Notes under the pieces: generated by a model | The model's input: only the letters and a program-made list of their open reading frames with translations | What the model was told of the DNA's origin: nothing | Database searches by the model: none | Shown: positions 41,712 to 50,185 of the stretch, piece by piece | Layout: every line of letters starts with the position of its first letter | How positions within the stretch are numbered: the stretch's first letter is position 1 | Translations under genes and position numbers: made by a program | Source of the DNA: Massilia sp. CFBP 13721 | Lineage (GTDB): Bacteria > Pseudomonadota > Gammaproteobacteria > Burkholderiales > Burkholderiaceae_D | Assembly (NCBI RefSeq): GCF_014842025.1 | Contig: NZ_JACYUY010000012.1 | Coordinates: 62,001 to 126,000 of the forward strand | Direction: 5' to 3' | Length of the DNA: 64,000 bases

Positions 41712-42962
41712 TCAGCCGTTGTCGTGAGTGGCCATTACATCATCGAGCAGCGCCGCCAGCTGTACCGCGCGCGCCTTGCGCGAGGCGCCCAACACCACAT
41801 CATCGGCAGGCAAGACCACGCTGCCGGCAGGCACCCTGGCCAGAAAATCGAGCAGCACCGCAGCGATGCGCTGCGGCTCGTCGAGCGGCCCGATGGTGTC
41901 GATGCCGGCGCTGCGCAAGGTCGCCGCGGTGTCGCCGGCGGCATCGGTCAGGGCCAGGATCGGGCGCCGCGCGCGCAAATATTCATACAGCTTGGCGGGT
42001 ACCTGGCAATTGCAGTTCGCGCCTTGCAGCACCAGCAGGGCGTCGGCCGCCAGCATTTCCGACAGCGCCTCGCGGTAGGGCAGGTGCGGCGCCAGCGAGA
42101 CGATGGCGCCGATGCCATATTGATCGATCAGCGCACCGAGGTAGGCATCATGCACTGCCGCGCGCAAGCGGACCTGCAGTGTCGCCGCCGACACTTTGCC
42201 TTCCGCCAGCAGCGTCGCCAGCGCCTGGAAAAAGGGGACTGGATCGCGTTCGGACGGATAAATGATGCCGCTGTGGAGCAGCAGCAAGGGCCGCGCTGCG
42301 CCAGCCGGCGCAGCCGCTTGCGCGCCGGTAAAATTGTCCTCGTCGTAGCCGTTCTCGATCATCACGAATTTGGCGGGATCGGCATCCGGGTATTTGTCGC
42401 GGTAGGCGGCCAGCGCGCCGCGCGTGGTGCAGACCACCCGCGCGGCATGCCGGATGGTGCGCGCCTCGATCCAGCCGAAGGCGGCCCGCACCGCGCGTCC
42501 GGACGGATAGCCGGCATCGATCATCGGGTCGCGCATGTCGGCGACCCACGGCAGTCCGGTCAGCCGATGCAGCGCCAGCCCGATCAGGTGGGCGGTGGCG
42601 ATCGGATAGGTCGACCAGATCACCGCCGGCCGCAGCCGGCGAACCATGCGCAAGCCGGCGGGAATCGCGCCCAGGCACCAGGCGACCCAGCGATCGGGCA
42701 GGGCCAGTGCGCCCAGATAGCGGCCGCGAATGCTCAAATGGCGCGCGCTGTCGAGCGCAAAGGCACGCTCGACCGGCAAGTCCGGTGGAATTTCTCCGAC
42801 CTGCTCCTGGCCGCGGCTGGCATGGGCGCGCGGGTGCGCGGTCAGCACGGCAGGCTGCCAGCCAAGCGCAGGCAGGTGGCGCGAGAACGCCAGCGTGCGT
42901 TGCACACCGCTGCTGCCGCGCTGCGGTGGAAAATGAAACGCCACCATCAGCACCCGTTTCAC
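41712..42962 (-). CDS. Glycosyltransferase family 4
   Basis: This 416-residue GT-B enzyme has the N-terminal domain opening MVAFHFPPQRGSSGVQRTLAF, which carries the Gly-rich acceptor loop. The C-terminal nucleotide-binding domain has LLHSGIIYPSERDP and VPAKLYEYLRARRPILAL, with the conserved Glu near the ribose/phosphate site. It is the last gene of a six-gene minus operon. I chose the GTG at 42962 because it overlaps the hydrolase 1 stop as GTGA and starts right at the fold. The start nine codons earlier would overlap more. Confidence 0.9.
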   Translation of the reverse strand: MKRVLMVAFHFPPQRGSSGVQRTLAFSRHLPALGWQPAVLTAHPRAHASRGQEQVGEIPPDLPVERAFALDSARHLSIRGRYLGALALPDRWVAWCLGAIPAGLRMVRRLRPAVIWSTYPIATAHLIGLALHRLTGLPWVADMRDPMIDAGYPSGRAVRAAFGWIEARTIRHAARVVCTTRGALAAYRDKYPDADPAKFVMIENGYDEDNFTGAQAAAPAGAARPLLLLHSGIIYPSERDPVPFFQALATLLAEGKVSAATLQVRLRAAVHDAYLGALIDQYGIGAIVSLAPHLPYREALSEMLAADALLVLQGANCNCQVPAKLYEYLRARRPILALTDAAGDTAATLRSAGIDTIGPLDEPQRIAAVLLDFLARVPAGSVVLPADDVVLGASRKARAVQLAALLDDVMATHDNG

Positions 42963-43789
42963 CACGTACGAACCCACTGCGCCGTCCATGCGGCGACCTG
43001 GTCGCGCCAGGCGCGGCGCGAGAAGGTGTGATCGGCCGCGCCCAGCCGGTGGCGGGTCACGCGCGCCGCGCCCAGCAGGCGCTTCCAGGCCGGCGAGGCC
43101 GCCGCCAGGTCGTCGAATTCGCGCGCCGTCAGGTCCTTGCCGCTGGTGATCAACAGGACTTTTCCGTTGAACGCCTCGAGCCCGCTACGCATCCGTTCGG
43201 GCAGGGTGGCGGCGCTGCTTGCGGCAGGCTGCTGCGCGCTGCCCATCAGCTGGCGCAATGAGGACAGGGCGGCGCGCAACTGGAAGCGTCCCGCCAGCAG
43301 CTTGCGCCACAACGTCGGGTCGAGTAAGCGTGCCCGGTAGTAGTGCTTGATGGTCGCCTTGGCCATGCCTCGTTCGGTGCGCACCCAGGGATTGAGCAGC
43401 GCCACGCCGCTCACGCGGGCATCCTGCGCCGCGTAGAACAGCGCCGCCGATGCGCCGTCGCACAGGCCCCACAGCGCTACCTCGCGCAGGCTGGGGACGG
43501 CCGCGAAAAAGGCGTCGAGCGCGGCCCGCAGGTCGGCATCCACGGACTCGAAACTGCGTGGCTCGCCCTGGCTGTCGCCCATCCCGCGGTAGTCGAAGCG
43601 CAGCGCCGCGATGCCCTGGTCGGCCAGGGCGCGCGCGAGCAGGGCGAACTGGCGGTGGCTGCCGGCACGGTACTGGGGGCCGCCCACCACGATCAGCACG
43701 CCGCGCGTGCACGGCTGCTGCGGCAGGCTGGCGACACCGTACAACCAGTCTTCCTCGCAGCGAAAGGCGAGCGCCCGTTCTTCAGTCAT
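42959..43789 (-). CDS. Exosortase A system-associated hydrolase 1 (alpha/beta hydrolase)
   Basis: This 276-residue alpha/beta hydrolase matches the family known as hydrolase 1 of exosortase A loci. It has the oxyanion region GVLIVVGGPQYRAGSHRQFALL (about 28-49), RFDYRGMGDSQG (about 65-76) and the nucleophile elbow region WGLCDGASAAL, in which the expected Ser position reads Asp or Cys (GLCDG). This suggests a Cys or Asp nucleophile, or a non-standard hydrolase. AADHTF near the C-terminus gives the His. Both its start and stop overlap neighbours by 4 bases (ATGA and GTGA). Its substrate is unknown; a thioesterase or acyl-transfer role with the ACP is possible. Confidence 0.92.
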   Translation of the reverse strand: MTEERALAFRCEEDWLYGVASLPQQPCTRGVLIVVGGPQYRAGSHRQFALLARALADQGIAALRFDYRGMGDSQGEPRSFESVDADLRAALDAFFAAVPSLREVALWGLCDGASAALFYAAQDARVSGVALLNPWVRTERGMAKATIKHYYRARLLDPTLWRKLLAGRFQLRAALSSLRQLMGSAQQPAASSAATLPERMRSGLEAFNGKVLLITSGKDLTAREFDDLAAASPAWKRLLGAARVTRHRLGAADHTFSRRAWRDQVAAWTAQWVRTW

Positions 43790-44625
43790 TGCTCCTCCAG
43801 CAAGGTGCGGCAGCTGGCCTCGATCAGCGCTGCGGATTCGGTCATTTCCGGGGTCGACCAGAATGGCGGGCCGGCGACCGCCTGCAGGTTCACCCGGGCC
43901 CCGGCCAGGCGCCAGTTGAACGTCGTGCGTTCGGCCGCCTGGGACGCCGGGCGCTCCGCGCTGGCGACGATCTCGAACCAATCCACCGGTATCCCGATGG
44001 GCACCAGTTTGGTGGCATCGGCGCCGTCGATGGCTGCCGCCAGGGCCGGCGCGAGGTCGTAGCCGGCAATTTCCAGCACCTCGCCGCCGGCCAGCGCGAC
44101 GCGCAGCGCGTCGGTGCCGGCGCCCGTCGGTTCGCCGCCGAGCATGTCGCTGGCAATGCGCAGGCGCAGGAACTGGGTGATGTAGGCCGCGCCGCTGATC
44201 ACCGGTTGCCATAGCAGCAGCCGCGCCGGCGGCACCGCTGCCGTGGCGGCGTAATCAAGCGCCAGCAGCGCGCCCAGGCGCAGCCCCCACAGCGTGACCG
44301 GCTGGCCAAGGCGCTCCTGCAGCCAGGCGCAGCCCGCCTGCAGGTCGGCCTTCCAGGCATGCCAGCGGGCGTCCCCGAAGTCGCCACTGCTGTCGGCGCA
44401 ACCATGCAGGTCGATCTGCAGGACGCCGTAGCCGTGCGCCGCCAGCGCGCGCGCAGCCAGTGCGGCCATGCGGCGCGAGCGGTTCATCTCTTCGGCAAAC
44501 GGATGCACGTACAGGATGGCGCCGCGGCAGGTGACGCCGGCGGGCGGGTGGTACATGCAAAAGCGCTGCCCATCTTCCCGTGGGAGGAAGAAGGGCTGGG
44601 CGGCGGCGTTCTCCGCTGCGCTCAT
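43786..44625 (-). CDS. Exosortase A system-associated hydrolase 2 (alpha/beta hydrolase)
   Basis: This 279-residue alpha/beta hydrolase is the usual partner of hydrolase 1. AILYVHPFAEEMNRSRRM (about 36-53) is typical of the family, and LQIDLHGCADSSGDFGDARW corresponds to the DxxGxGxS segment. The elbow region WGLRLGALLAL has Arg-Leu where a nucleophile would be expected, so it may not be a classical hydrolase. The absence of a clear Ser-His-Asp triad in both copies is notable. The start overlaps the ACP stop by 4 bases. The role is unknown; it may act on ACP-bound intermediates. Confidence 0.9.
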   Translation of the reverse strand: MSAAENAAAQPFFLPREDGQRFCMYHPPAGVTCRGAILYVHPFAEEMNRSRRMAALAARALAAHGYGVLQIDLHGCADSSGDFGDARWHAWKADLQAGCAWLQERLGQPVTLWGLRLGALLALDYAATAAVPPARLLLWQPVISGAAYITQFLRLRIASDMLGGEPTGAGTDALRVALAGGEVLEIAGYDLAPALAAAIDGADATKLVPIGIPVDWFEIVASAERPASQAAERTTFNWRLAGARVNLQAVAGPPFWSTPEMTESAALIEASCRTLLEEQ

Positions 44626-44870
44626 TGCTGTGCTTTATCGGCAACAAAAGCGGCCAGGCTCCCCAGCGTTTCGAAAGTACGCGCGCTGATGTCGTCATCG
44701 TCGATCATGATGCCGAAGCGGTCTTCGATGGCGGCGATGACGCTGATCACGGCCATCGAGTCGAGTTCGGGCAGGGCGCCCAGCAGCGGCGAATCGGCGC
44801 TCAGCGCCTGGCCGGCGTCGCCGAGGTTCAGCACGTCGGCCAGCAGGGTCTTCACTTCTTCCAGATACAT
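44622..44870 (-). CDS. Acyl carrier protein, exosortase A system-associated
   Basis: This is an 82-residue acyl carrier protein. The phosphopantetheine site is Ser38 in PELDSMAVISVI, and the four-helix pattern and acidic character are typical. It would carry an acyl or aminoacyl group activated by the AMP-forming ligase at 47271 to the GNAT enzyme encoded just upstream. I chose ATG at 44870 because GGAG lies six bases upstream; ATG at 44882 adds four residues with a poorer site. It sits 19 bases after the GNAT gene and overlaps hydrolase 2. Confidence 0.93.
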   Translation of the reverse strand: MYLEEVKTLLADVLNLGDAGQALSADSPLLGALPELDSMAVISVIAAIEDRFGIMIDDDDISARTFETLGSLAAFVADKAQQ

Positions 44871-44889
44871 GTCATGCTCCATTGCATAT

Positions 44890-45924
44890 TCAGCTACGAG
44901 CGGTGGTGGCGCCGCGTTCCTGCAGCAGTGCATGCAGGCGTGCCAGCGCCGGCCACCGGTAATGGTTGAGATGGTAAAGAGTGCGCACCTGGTCCGTCCA
45001 GCGCGTGTGCCACTCCATGACCCGTCCGTAAAATTCGATGCGCGCAAAGCGCTGTTCGGCGAACAGCGTGCGGCAGGCTTCCTCGCGCATCAGCAGCGCC
45101 GGCGAGAACGCGCTGCCCACGCTTTCGTCGTAGGCCGTCTTCAGGATGACGATGGTGTCGCGCTCCAGGATGCACAGGTCCATCGCCACCAGCCGCTCGC
45201 CGAACCAGTAGCGGTAGGCGCGTGCGCCGCCCTGATGGGCGAAGGCTTCCAGCATGCGCGCGTAAAAACGCCCCTGGGCGTTGGCGGCATCGACGGCGGT
45301 GCCGCTGTGCGCCTTCCAGCCGGCGCTTTCCAGGCGGCCGTAGTCGGCCATCGCGGCGGCCATGGCCTGCGGGTCGGTCACGGTTTCCAGCCGGGTCGCG
45401 ACAGCGTCGGCGGCCAGCCGGTTGCGCTGCTTTTTGAGGTTGCTGCGCAGGTTCTTGCCGCGTCCGTTCCAGTAGTCGTCGAAGCTGCCGGCAACCATAA
45501 TGCGCGCGGTGGCGATGTAGTCCAGGGTGCGCGCCTGGCCGCCGTCGGCGGGGCGCGTCAGCAGCAGCGGGTCGCATTGGGTCAGGCCGAGCTGCAGCGC
45601 AAAGCCGGGCAGGGCGCCGGACAGGCCAGAGAGCAGGCGCCCGGTGTCGAGGCCGGGGCGTTGCAGCCAGAGTCCGAGCGGCGCCTGCGCCGGCTGGAAC
45701 GTGGCCCAGCGGCCCGGTCCCTGTGGCGCCAGCACGGCCGCCGCGCAAGGGCCGTTGCCATCCTCGCACCAGGCCAGCAGTTCGCGTCCATCGGCAAGTT
45801 CTGCCAGCAGGGCCGACACGAAGGCCGGCGCCAGCATCGGCGCGGCCGGCCCGGCAGCGTGCAGGGCGGCCCAGTGCGGCGCCACCGTGTCGAAGCGCGC
45901 CGCGGGAAGCAGCCGCCACCTCAT
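44890..45924 (-). CDS. GNAT-type acyltransferase (BioF2/CelD-like)
   Basis: This 344-residue protein has the double-GNAT layout of the BioF2/CelD-like (Acetyltransf_6) group. The central signature is SFDDYWNGRGKNLRSNLKKQ (about 147-166), followed by LESAGWKAHSGTAV and the acyl-acceptor region LDYIATARIMVAG and FAEQRFARIEFYG. Relatives are FemAB-like and join an acyl or aminoacyl group to a sugar amine. Adjacent ACP, ligase and decarboxylase genes suggest that it uses an ACP-bound donor. The start overlaps the aminotransferase stop as ATGA. Confidence 0.85.
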   Translation of the reverse strand: MRWRLLPAARFDTVAPHWAALHAAGPAAPMLAPAFVSALLAELADGRELLAWCEDGNGPCAAAVLAPQGPGRWATFQPAQAPLGLWLQRPGLDTGRLLSGLSGALPGFALQLGLTQCDPLLLTRPADGGQARTLDYIATARIMVAGSFDDYWNGRGKNLRSNLKKQRNRLAADAVATRLETVTDPQAMAAAMADYGRLESAGWKAHSGTAVDAANAQGRFYARMLEAFAHQGGARAYRYWFGERLVAMDLCILERDTIVILKTAYDESVGSAFSPALLMREEACRTLFAEQRFARIEFYGRVMEWHTRWTDQVRTLYHLNHYRWPALARLHALLQERGATTARS

Positions 45925-47117
45925 GGCGTAAGCGCTGCGCGGGCGCGTTCGCAGAGCCAGGCAAGTTCGTGCTCGAGCAGTTCCTGGTGCACCGGAAAGG
46001 CCAGCACCCGGCGCGACAGCGCGGCGCTGCTGGCGCAGGTAGCCGCGTCGACGCCGGGCCACAGGGTGGAGGCGAAACGCGTCACCGGCACGCCCCAGGC
46101 GCACAGGCGTGCGAATGCCGGTTCCGGATCGTCCACCAGCAGCGGGAACAGCCAGGGGCAGGCGCCCTCCGGCAGGCGGTCGAACAGCGGCCGGCAGCCG
46201 GGCAACTGGCCGAGCGTCCGTTCGAGCCGCAGGTAGTTGGCGCGGCGCTGCGCGACGATGCGCGCCCCGGATGCGCGCCGCAACAGGCGGCGCGCGATCC
46301 ACGAAGCCGGCTTGTCGATCCAGGCCGGGTCGAATTCGACGCCGCTCTCGGAGGAGGCGGGCGCGAGTGCCGGCGCGCCCTGGGGACGCGCGGATTTCAG
46401 CGCGCGCCACAGCAGGTCCTTGGCGGCCAGCGGCGCCGCAAGCAGGGCGCGCAGCAGCGGCAGGCGGCCGTAAGTGAAACCCAGTTCCAGCGTGTTGAGC
46501 AGCGCCTTGATCTCGAATCCGGGGCCGGCCGGGCGCATGGCCAGTGCCAGCGGGCGCCGGTTCGACACCAGCACTCCGCCGTCGTAGGCAGGGAAGAATT
46601 TCATGCTGCTGGCGATGGCGTAGTCGCCGAACGACCCGACCGGACGTCCCGCGTGCTCGCCGAAGAAGCAGTGGGCGCAATCCTCGACCAGCGCCAGGCC
46701 ATGGGCATCGCAGAAGGCGCGGATGGTGCTCAGGTCCTGGGGAAAACCGAAATAATGCGTCACCACCAGGACTTTTACGCGCGGTCCGAGCCTGGCCGCC
46801 ACGTCGTCCAGGTCCACCTTCGTGTCCATCCCGACGCGGTAGAACGCGGGTGCGGCGCCGCGCCACAGCACCGGCGGCACCATCGACAGGCTGTGGTAGG
46901 CCGGCAGCAGCACAGTGTCGCCTGCGCTCACGCCCAGTTCGCGCAGCGCCAGCGCCAGCGCGACCCGGCCGCTGGTCACCAGTTGCGCCGGGCCGGCATC
47001 GAGCACGCCGCGCAGGCTGGCCCGGCCGCGCCCGAACGACGCGCGCGACAGCACCGGCGCGAGCGGCACGAAGGGGCGCCCGGGCGGCGTGAGCGGGATG
47101 GTGGCGGGAAGCGGCAT
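45921..47117 (-). CDS. DegT/DnrJ/EryC1/StrS-family aminotransferase, XrtA-locus type
   Basis: This 398-residue PLP enzyme has LVTSGRVALALAL (phosphate site, about 47-59), LVEDCAHCFFGEHAG (about 143-157) and the Schiff-base Lys173 in SSMKFFPAYDGGVLVS. It is first in a six-gene minus operon with GNAT, ACP, hydrolases and GT4. It may make an amino-sugar that is the acceptor of the GNAT/ACP acylation, or an amino donor compound. ATG at 47117 begins the folded domain; the longer open frame before it (to 47222) has no homology style and would overlap the divergent promoter region. Gene order is the same as in other exosortase A loci I know. Confidence 0.9.
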   Translation of the reverse strand: MPLPATIPLTPPGRPFVPLAPVLSRASFGRGRASLRGVLDAGPAQLVTSGRVALALALRELGVSAGDTVLLPAYHSLSMVPPVLWRGAAPAFYRVGMDTKVDLDDVAARLGPRVKVLVVTHYFGFPQDLSTIRAFCDAHGLALVEDCAHCFFGEHAGRPVGSFGDYAIASSMKFFPAYDGGVLVSNRRPLALAMRPAGPGFEIKALLNTLELGFTYGRLPLLRALLAAPLAAKDLLWRALKSARPQGAPALAPASSESGVEFDPAWIDKPASWIARRLLRRASGARIVAQRRANYLRLERTLGQLPGCRPLFDRLPEGACPWLFPLLVDDPEPAFARLCAWGVPVTRFASTLWPGVDAATCASSAALSRRVLAFPVHQELLEHELAWLCERARAALTP

Positions 47118-47270
47118 GGAGGTGCGGTATCTGGATGGCGTATCAGCGTCATTGTGCCTTGTTTCGCAAACGAAATGGTAACATAGCGTCTTATTTGCAC
47201 TGCAACATGACACCCGCATCACATCCGTGTCACGTCCGTATTACGCCCGATAAGCACACCTGAAACACTC
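47118..47270. promoter_or_regulatory. Divergent promoter region of the ACP operon and the ligase operon
   Basis: A palindrome TTGCA-C-TGCAA lies at 47194-47204, and its left half is also a good -12 element of a sigma-54 promoter for the ligase gene. TAGCGTCTTATTTGCA (47183-47198) has correct spacing, but the -24 GG reads AG. A minus-strand GGCAC...GC at about 47157-47143 is one base short of the required spacing. PrsR control is possible. Confidence 0.35.
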
Positions 47271-48857
47271 ATGAGCGAGCTGGTCCACGATTTCATTTTT
47301 GCCGCCGCCGCGCGCACTCCCCTCGCACCTGCGCTCGTCCATGGCGAGCAGCGCCTCGACTACGCGGCACTGGCCGATGCCGTGCATGGCGCCGCCGCCG
47401 TACTCGGGGCGCGCCTGCGTGCGCCCGGCGAACGGGTGGCGGTTTTCCTGGAAAAGCGTGTCGAGAACGTGGCGGCGATGTTCGGCGCCACCGCTGCCGG
47501 CGCCGTGTTCGTGCCGGTCAACCCGCTGCTCAAGCCCGAGCAGGTCGCCCACATCCTGCAGGACTGCAACGTGCGCGTGCTGGTCACGTCGCACGAGCGC
47601 CTGAAGGCGCTGGCGCCGGTGCTGGCCGCCTGCCCCGACCTGCGCGCGGTGCTCGCCACCGGCTTGCAGGCAGGGCATGCCGTGCCTGCCGGCGTCGAGC
47701 TGGCCGCCTGGGAGGACGCACTGGACGCGGCCGCGTGCCAGCCCACCCCGGCGGCGCCGCGCCGCATCGACGCCGACGTCGCCGCCATCCTGTACACCTC
47801 CGGCTCGACCGGCAAGCCCAAGGGCGTGGTGCTGTCGCACCGCAACCTGGTGGCGGGGGCGCGCAGCGTCTGCGCCTATCTCGCCATGACGCCGGCGGAC
47901 CGCATCCTGGCGGTGCTGCCGCTGAGCTTCGACTATGGGTTGAGCCAGCTGACCTGCGCTTTCCTCGGCGGCGCCTCGGTGGTGCTGATCAATCACCTGT
48001 TCGCGCGCGACATCGTGACGGCGGTGGCGGCCGAGCGCATCACCGGCCTGGCCGCCGTGCCGCCGCTGTGGAGCCAGCTCGCGCGCCTGCCGTGGCCGGC
48101 CGACTGCAGCCTGCGTTATCTGACCAATTCCGGCGGCGCGATGCCCGGCGCCACCCTCGCGGCCCTGCGCGCCGCCCTGCCGCGGGCCGAGGTGTTCCTG
48201 ATGTACGGCCTGACCGAAGCCTTCCGCTCGACTTACCTGCCGCCGGCGGAACTGGACCGGCGCCCCGATTCGATGGGGCGCGCGATCCCCAACGCCGAGG
48301 TGATGGTGGTGCGCGCGGACGGGACGCCGTGCGCGCCGCACGAACCGGGCGAGCTGGTGCACCGTGGCGCGCTGGTGTCGCTTGGCTACTGGAACGATCC
48401 GGCCAAGACCGCCGAGCGTTTCCGCCCGGCCCCGGGCCAGGATCCGGCGCTGCCGCTGGTCGAGATGGCCGTCTGGTCGGGCGACACCGTGCGCCGCGAC
48501 GAGGAGGGTTTCCTGTATTTCGTCGGGCGTACCGACGACCTGATCAAGGTGTCTGGCTACCGCATCAGCCCCACCGAAATTGAGGAACAGGCCTATGCCA
48601 GCGGACTGGTGGAGGAGGCGGTCGCCTTCGGCGTGCCGCATCCCGAACTGGGACAGGCGGTGGTCTTGCTGGCCGTGGCCGGCGAGACAAGCGCGGCGGC
48701 CCTGCTGAAGGAGTACAAGCGCCAGTTGCCGGCCTACATGGTGCCGGCGCACGTGGCCTTGCGCACCGAGCCTTTCCCGCGCAATCCGAACGGCAAGATC
48801 GATCGTCCGGCGCTGCGCATGGCCTACCTCGACCTTTTTGAAAGCCAGTCCCCATGA
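47271..48857 (+). CDS. AMP-forming acyl-CoA ligase, exosortase A system-associated
   Basis: This 528-residue member of the ANL superfamily has the P-loop AAILYTSGSTGKPKGVVLSH (about 172-191) and the adenine/Mg motif YGLTEAFRSTYLPP (about 313-326). The hinge is FVGRTDDLIKVSGYRISPTEIEE, and the C-terminal catalytic Lys is in NPNGKIDRPAL. It would activate a carboxylic or amino acid with ATP and load it onto CoA or, given the context, the phosphopantetheine of the ACP encoded divergently. The stop overlaps the decarboxylase start (ATGA), so the two are coupled. The substrate is unknown. Confidence 0.95.
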   Translation: MSELVHDFIFAAAARTPLAPALVHGEQRLDYAALADAVHGAAAVLGARLRAPGERVAVFLEKRVENVAAMFGATAAGAVFVPVNPLLKPEQVAHILQDCNVRVLVTSHERLKALAPVLAACPDLRAVLATGLQAGHAVPAGVELAAWEDALDAAACQPTPAAPRRIDADVAAILYTSGSTGKPKGVVLSHRNLVAGARSVCAYLAMTPADRILAVLPLSFDYGLSQLTCAFLGGASVVLINHLFARDIVTAVAAERITGLAAVPPLWSQLARLPWPADCSLRYLTNSGGAMPGATLAALRAALPRAEVFLMYGLTEAFRSTYLPPAELDRRPDSMGRAIPNAEVMVVRADGTPCAPHEPGELVHRGALVSLGYWNDPAKTAERFRPAPGQDPALPLVEMAVWSGDTVRRDEEGFLYFVGRTDDLIKVSGYRISPTEIEEQAYASGLVEEAVAFGVPHPELGQAVVLLAVAGETSAAALLKEYKRQLPAYMVPAHVALRTEPFPRNPNGKIDRPALRMAYLDLFESQSP

Positions 48858-50083
48858 ACAAGCCTGTCCACGCGCCGCAAACGCAGTTTCCGGTCGCCGG
48901 CGGAGAGCTGCAGGTCGGCGGCATCGCGCTGTCGCGCCTGGCCGAGCGGGTCGGCTCGACGCCGTTCTACGCCTATGACCGCGCCCTGATCGCCAGCCGC
49001 ATGGGCGCGCTGCGCGCAGTCTTGCCGCAGGAGCTCAAGCTGCATTACTCGATCAAGGCCAACCCGATGGCGGCCGTGGTCGGGCTGATGGCCGGATTAG
49101 CCGACGGGCTCGACGTCGCCTCCGGCGGCGAACTGGCGACTGCCCTCGACACCGGATTCGATCCACAGCACATCAGCTTCGCCGGCCCGGGCAAGAGCAC
49201 GCCCGAGCTGCGCCGCGCGATCGCCGCCGGCGTGTGCCTGAACGCCGAGTCGCCAGGCGAGATCGAACGCATCGGGCAGCAGGCCGATGCGCTCGGCATC
49301 GCCCCGCGCGTGGTGCTGCGCGTGAACCCCGACTTCGAGCTGAAGGCGTCGGGCATGCGCATGGGCGGCGGCGCCAAGCCGTTCGGCATCGATGCCGAAC
49401 GGATCCCGCAAGCGCTGGCGCAGCTGCGCGCGCTCGGCATCGCGCCGCTTGGCCTGCACATTTTCTCGGGTTCGCAGAGCCTGAAGGCCGATGCCATCGT
49501 GGAAGCCCATGCGCGCAGCTTCGAGCTGGCGCTGCGCCTGGCCGATGAATGCGGCTTCGCGCCGCAGATGCTGAACCTCGGCGCCGGCTTCGGCATCCCG
49601 TATTTTCCCGGCGAAGCGGCGCTCGACCTGGCGCCGGTCGCCGCCGGCCTGGCCGAGTGGCTGGCGCGCGTGCGCGCGCGACTGGGCCAGGTGCGGGTAT
49701 CGCTGGAATCGGGGCGCTACCTGGTGGGCGAAGCCGGGGTCTACGTGGCGCGCGTGGTCGAGCGCAAGGAGTCGCGCGGCCAGGTGTTCCTCGTCACCGA
49801 CGGCGGCCTGCACCACCACCTGGCGGCGTCGGGTAACTTCGGGCAGGTGATCCGCAAGAACTACCCGGTTGCGATCGGCAACCGGATGGATGCGGACGAA
49901 CGCGAGAGCGTGAGCGTGGTCGGCCCGCTGTGCACGCCGCTCGACATGCTGGCTGACCGGATGGACCTGCCGGCGGCCAAAGCGGGCGACCTCGTCGTGG
50001 TGTTCCAGTCGGGTGCCTATGGCCTCACGGCCAGTCCCGCGGCCTTTCTCGGTCATCCGGCAGCGGCCGAGGTACTTGTTTAG
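48854..50083 (+). CDS. PLP-dependent decarboxylase, exosortase A system-associated
   Basis: This is a 409-residue fold-type III decarboxylase of the ornithine/diaminopimelate family. The PLP Lys68 is in LHYSIKANP, the barrel continues with VLRVNPDFELK and GLHIFSGSQSLKA, and the phosphate loop is GAGFGIPYFPG. The catalytic Cys region VVGPLCTPLDMLA and the PLP Tyr region GAYGLTASPAAF are near the C-terminus. It should remove CO2 from an amino acid or amino-sugar acid linked to the ligase pathway. It is coupled to the ligase by a 4-base overlap and followed after 102 bases by the second flippase. Confidence 0.95.
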   Translation: MNKPVHAPQTQFPVAGGELQVGGIALSRLAERVGSTPFYAYDRALIASRMGALRAVLPQELKLHYSIKANPMAAVVGLMAGLADGLDVASGGELATALDTGFDPQHISFAGPGKSTPELRRAIAAGVCLNAESPGEIERIGQQADALGIAPRVVLRVNPDFELKASGMRMGGGAKPFGIDAERIPQALAQLRALGIAPLGLHIFSGSQSLKADAIVEAHARSFELALRLADECGFAPQMLNLGAGFGIPYFPGEAALDLAPVAAGLAEWLARVRARLGQVRVSLESGRYLVGEAGVYVARVVERKESRGQVFLVTDGGLHHHLAASGNFGQVIRKNYPVAIGNRMDADERESVSVVGPLCTPLDMLADRMDLPAAKAGDLVVVFQSGAYGLTASPAAFLGHPAAAEVLV

Positions 50084-50185
50084 GGGAAACAAGAGCGGTG
50101 TCAGTGTAAAATCGACGATTCGCCGATGAGATTGACTTGATCGCTCGGTGCGAACACGTGCACATCAGGAAGCATCAGGATCACC

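Noticed and set aside
47143-47157. Minus-strand GGCAC...GC as a sigma-54 promoter of the aminotransferase operon
   Set aside because: The distance between the GG and GC elements is one base too short, and sigma-54 spacing is strict.
44359-47186. Plus-strand open frames over the ACP operon
   Set aside because: The minus strand holds ACP, hydrolase, GNAT and aminotransferase genes with overlapping starts and stops. The plus-strand products are low-complexity Arg/Gln/Ala.
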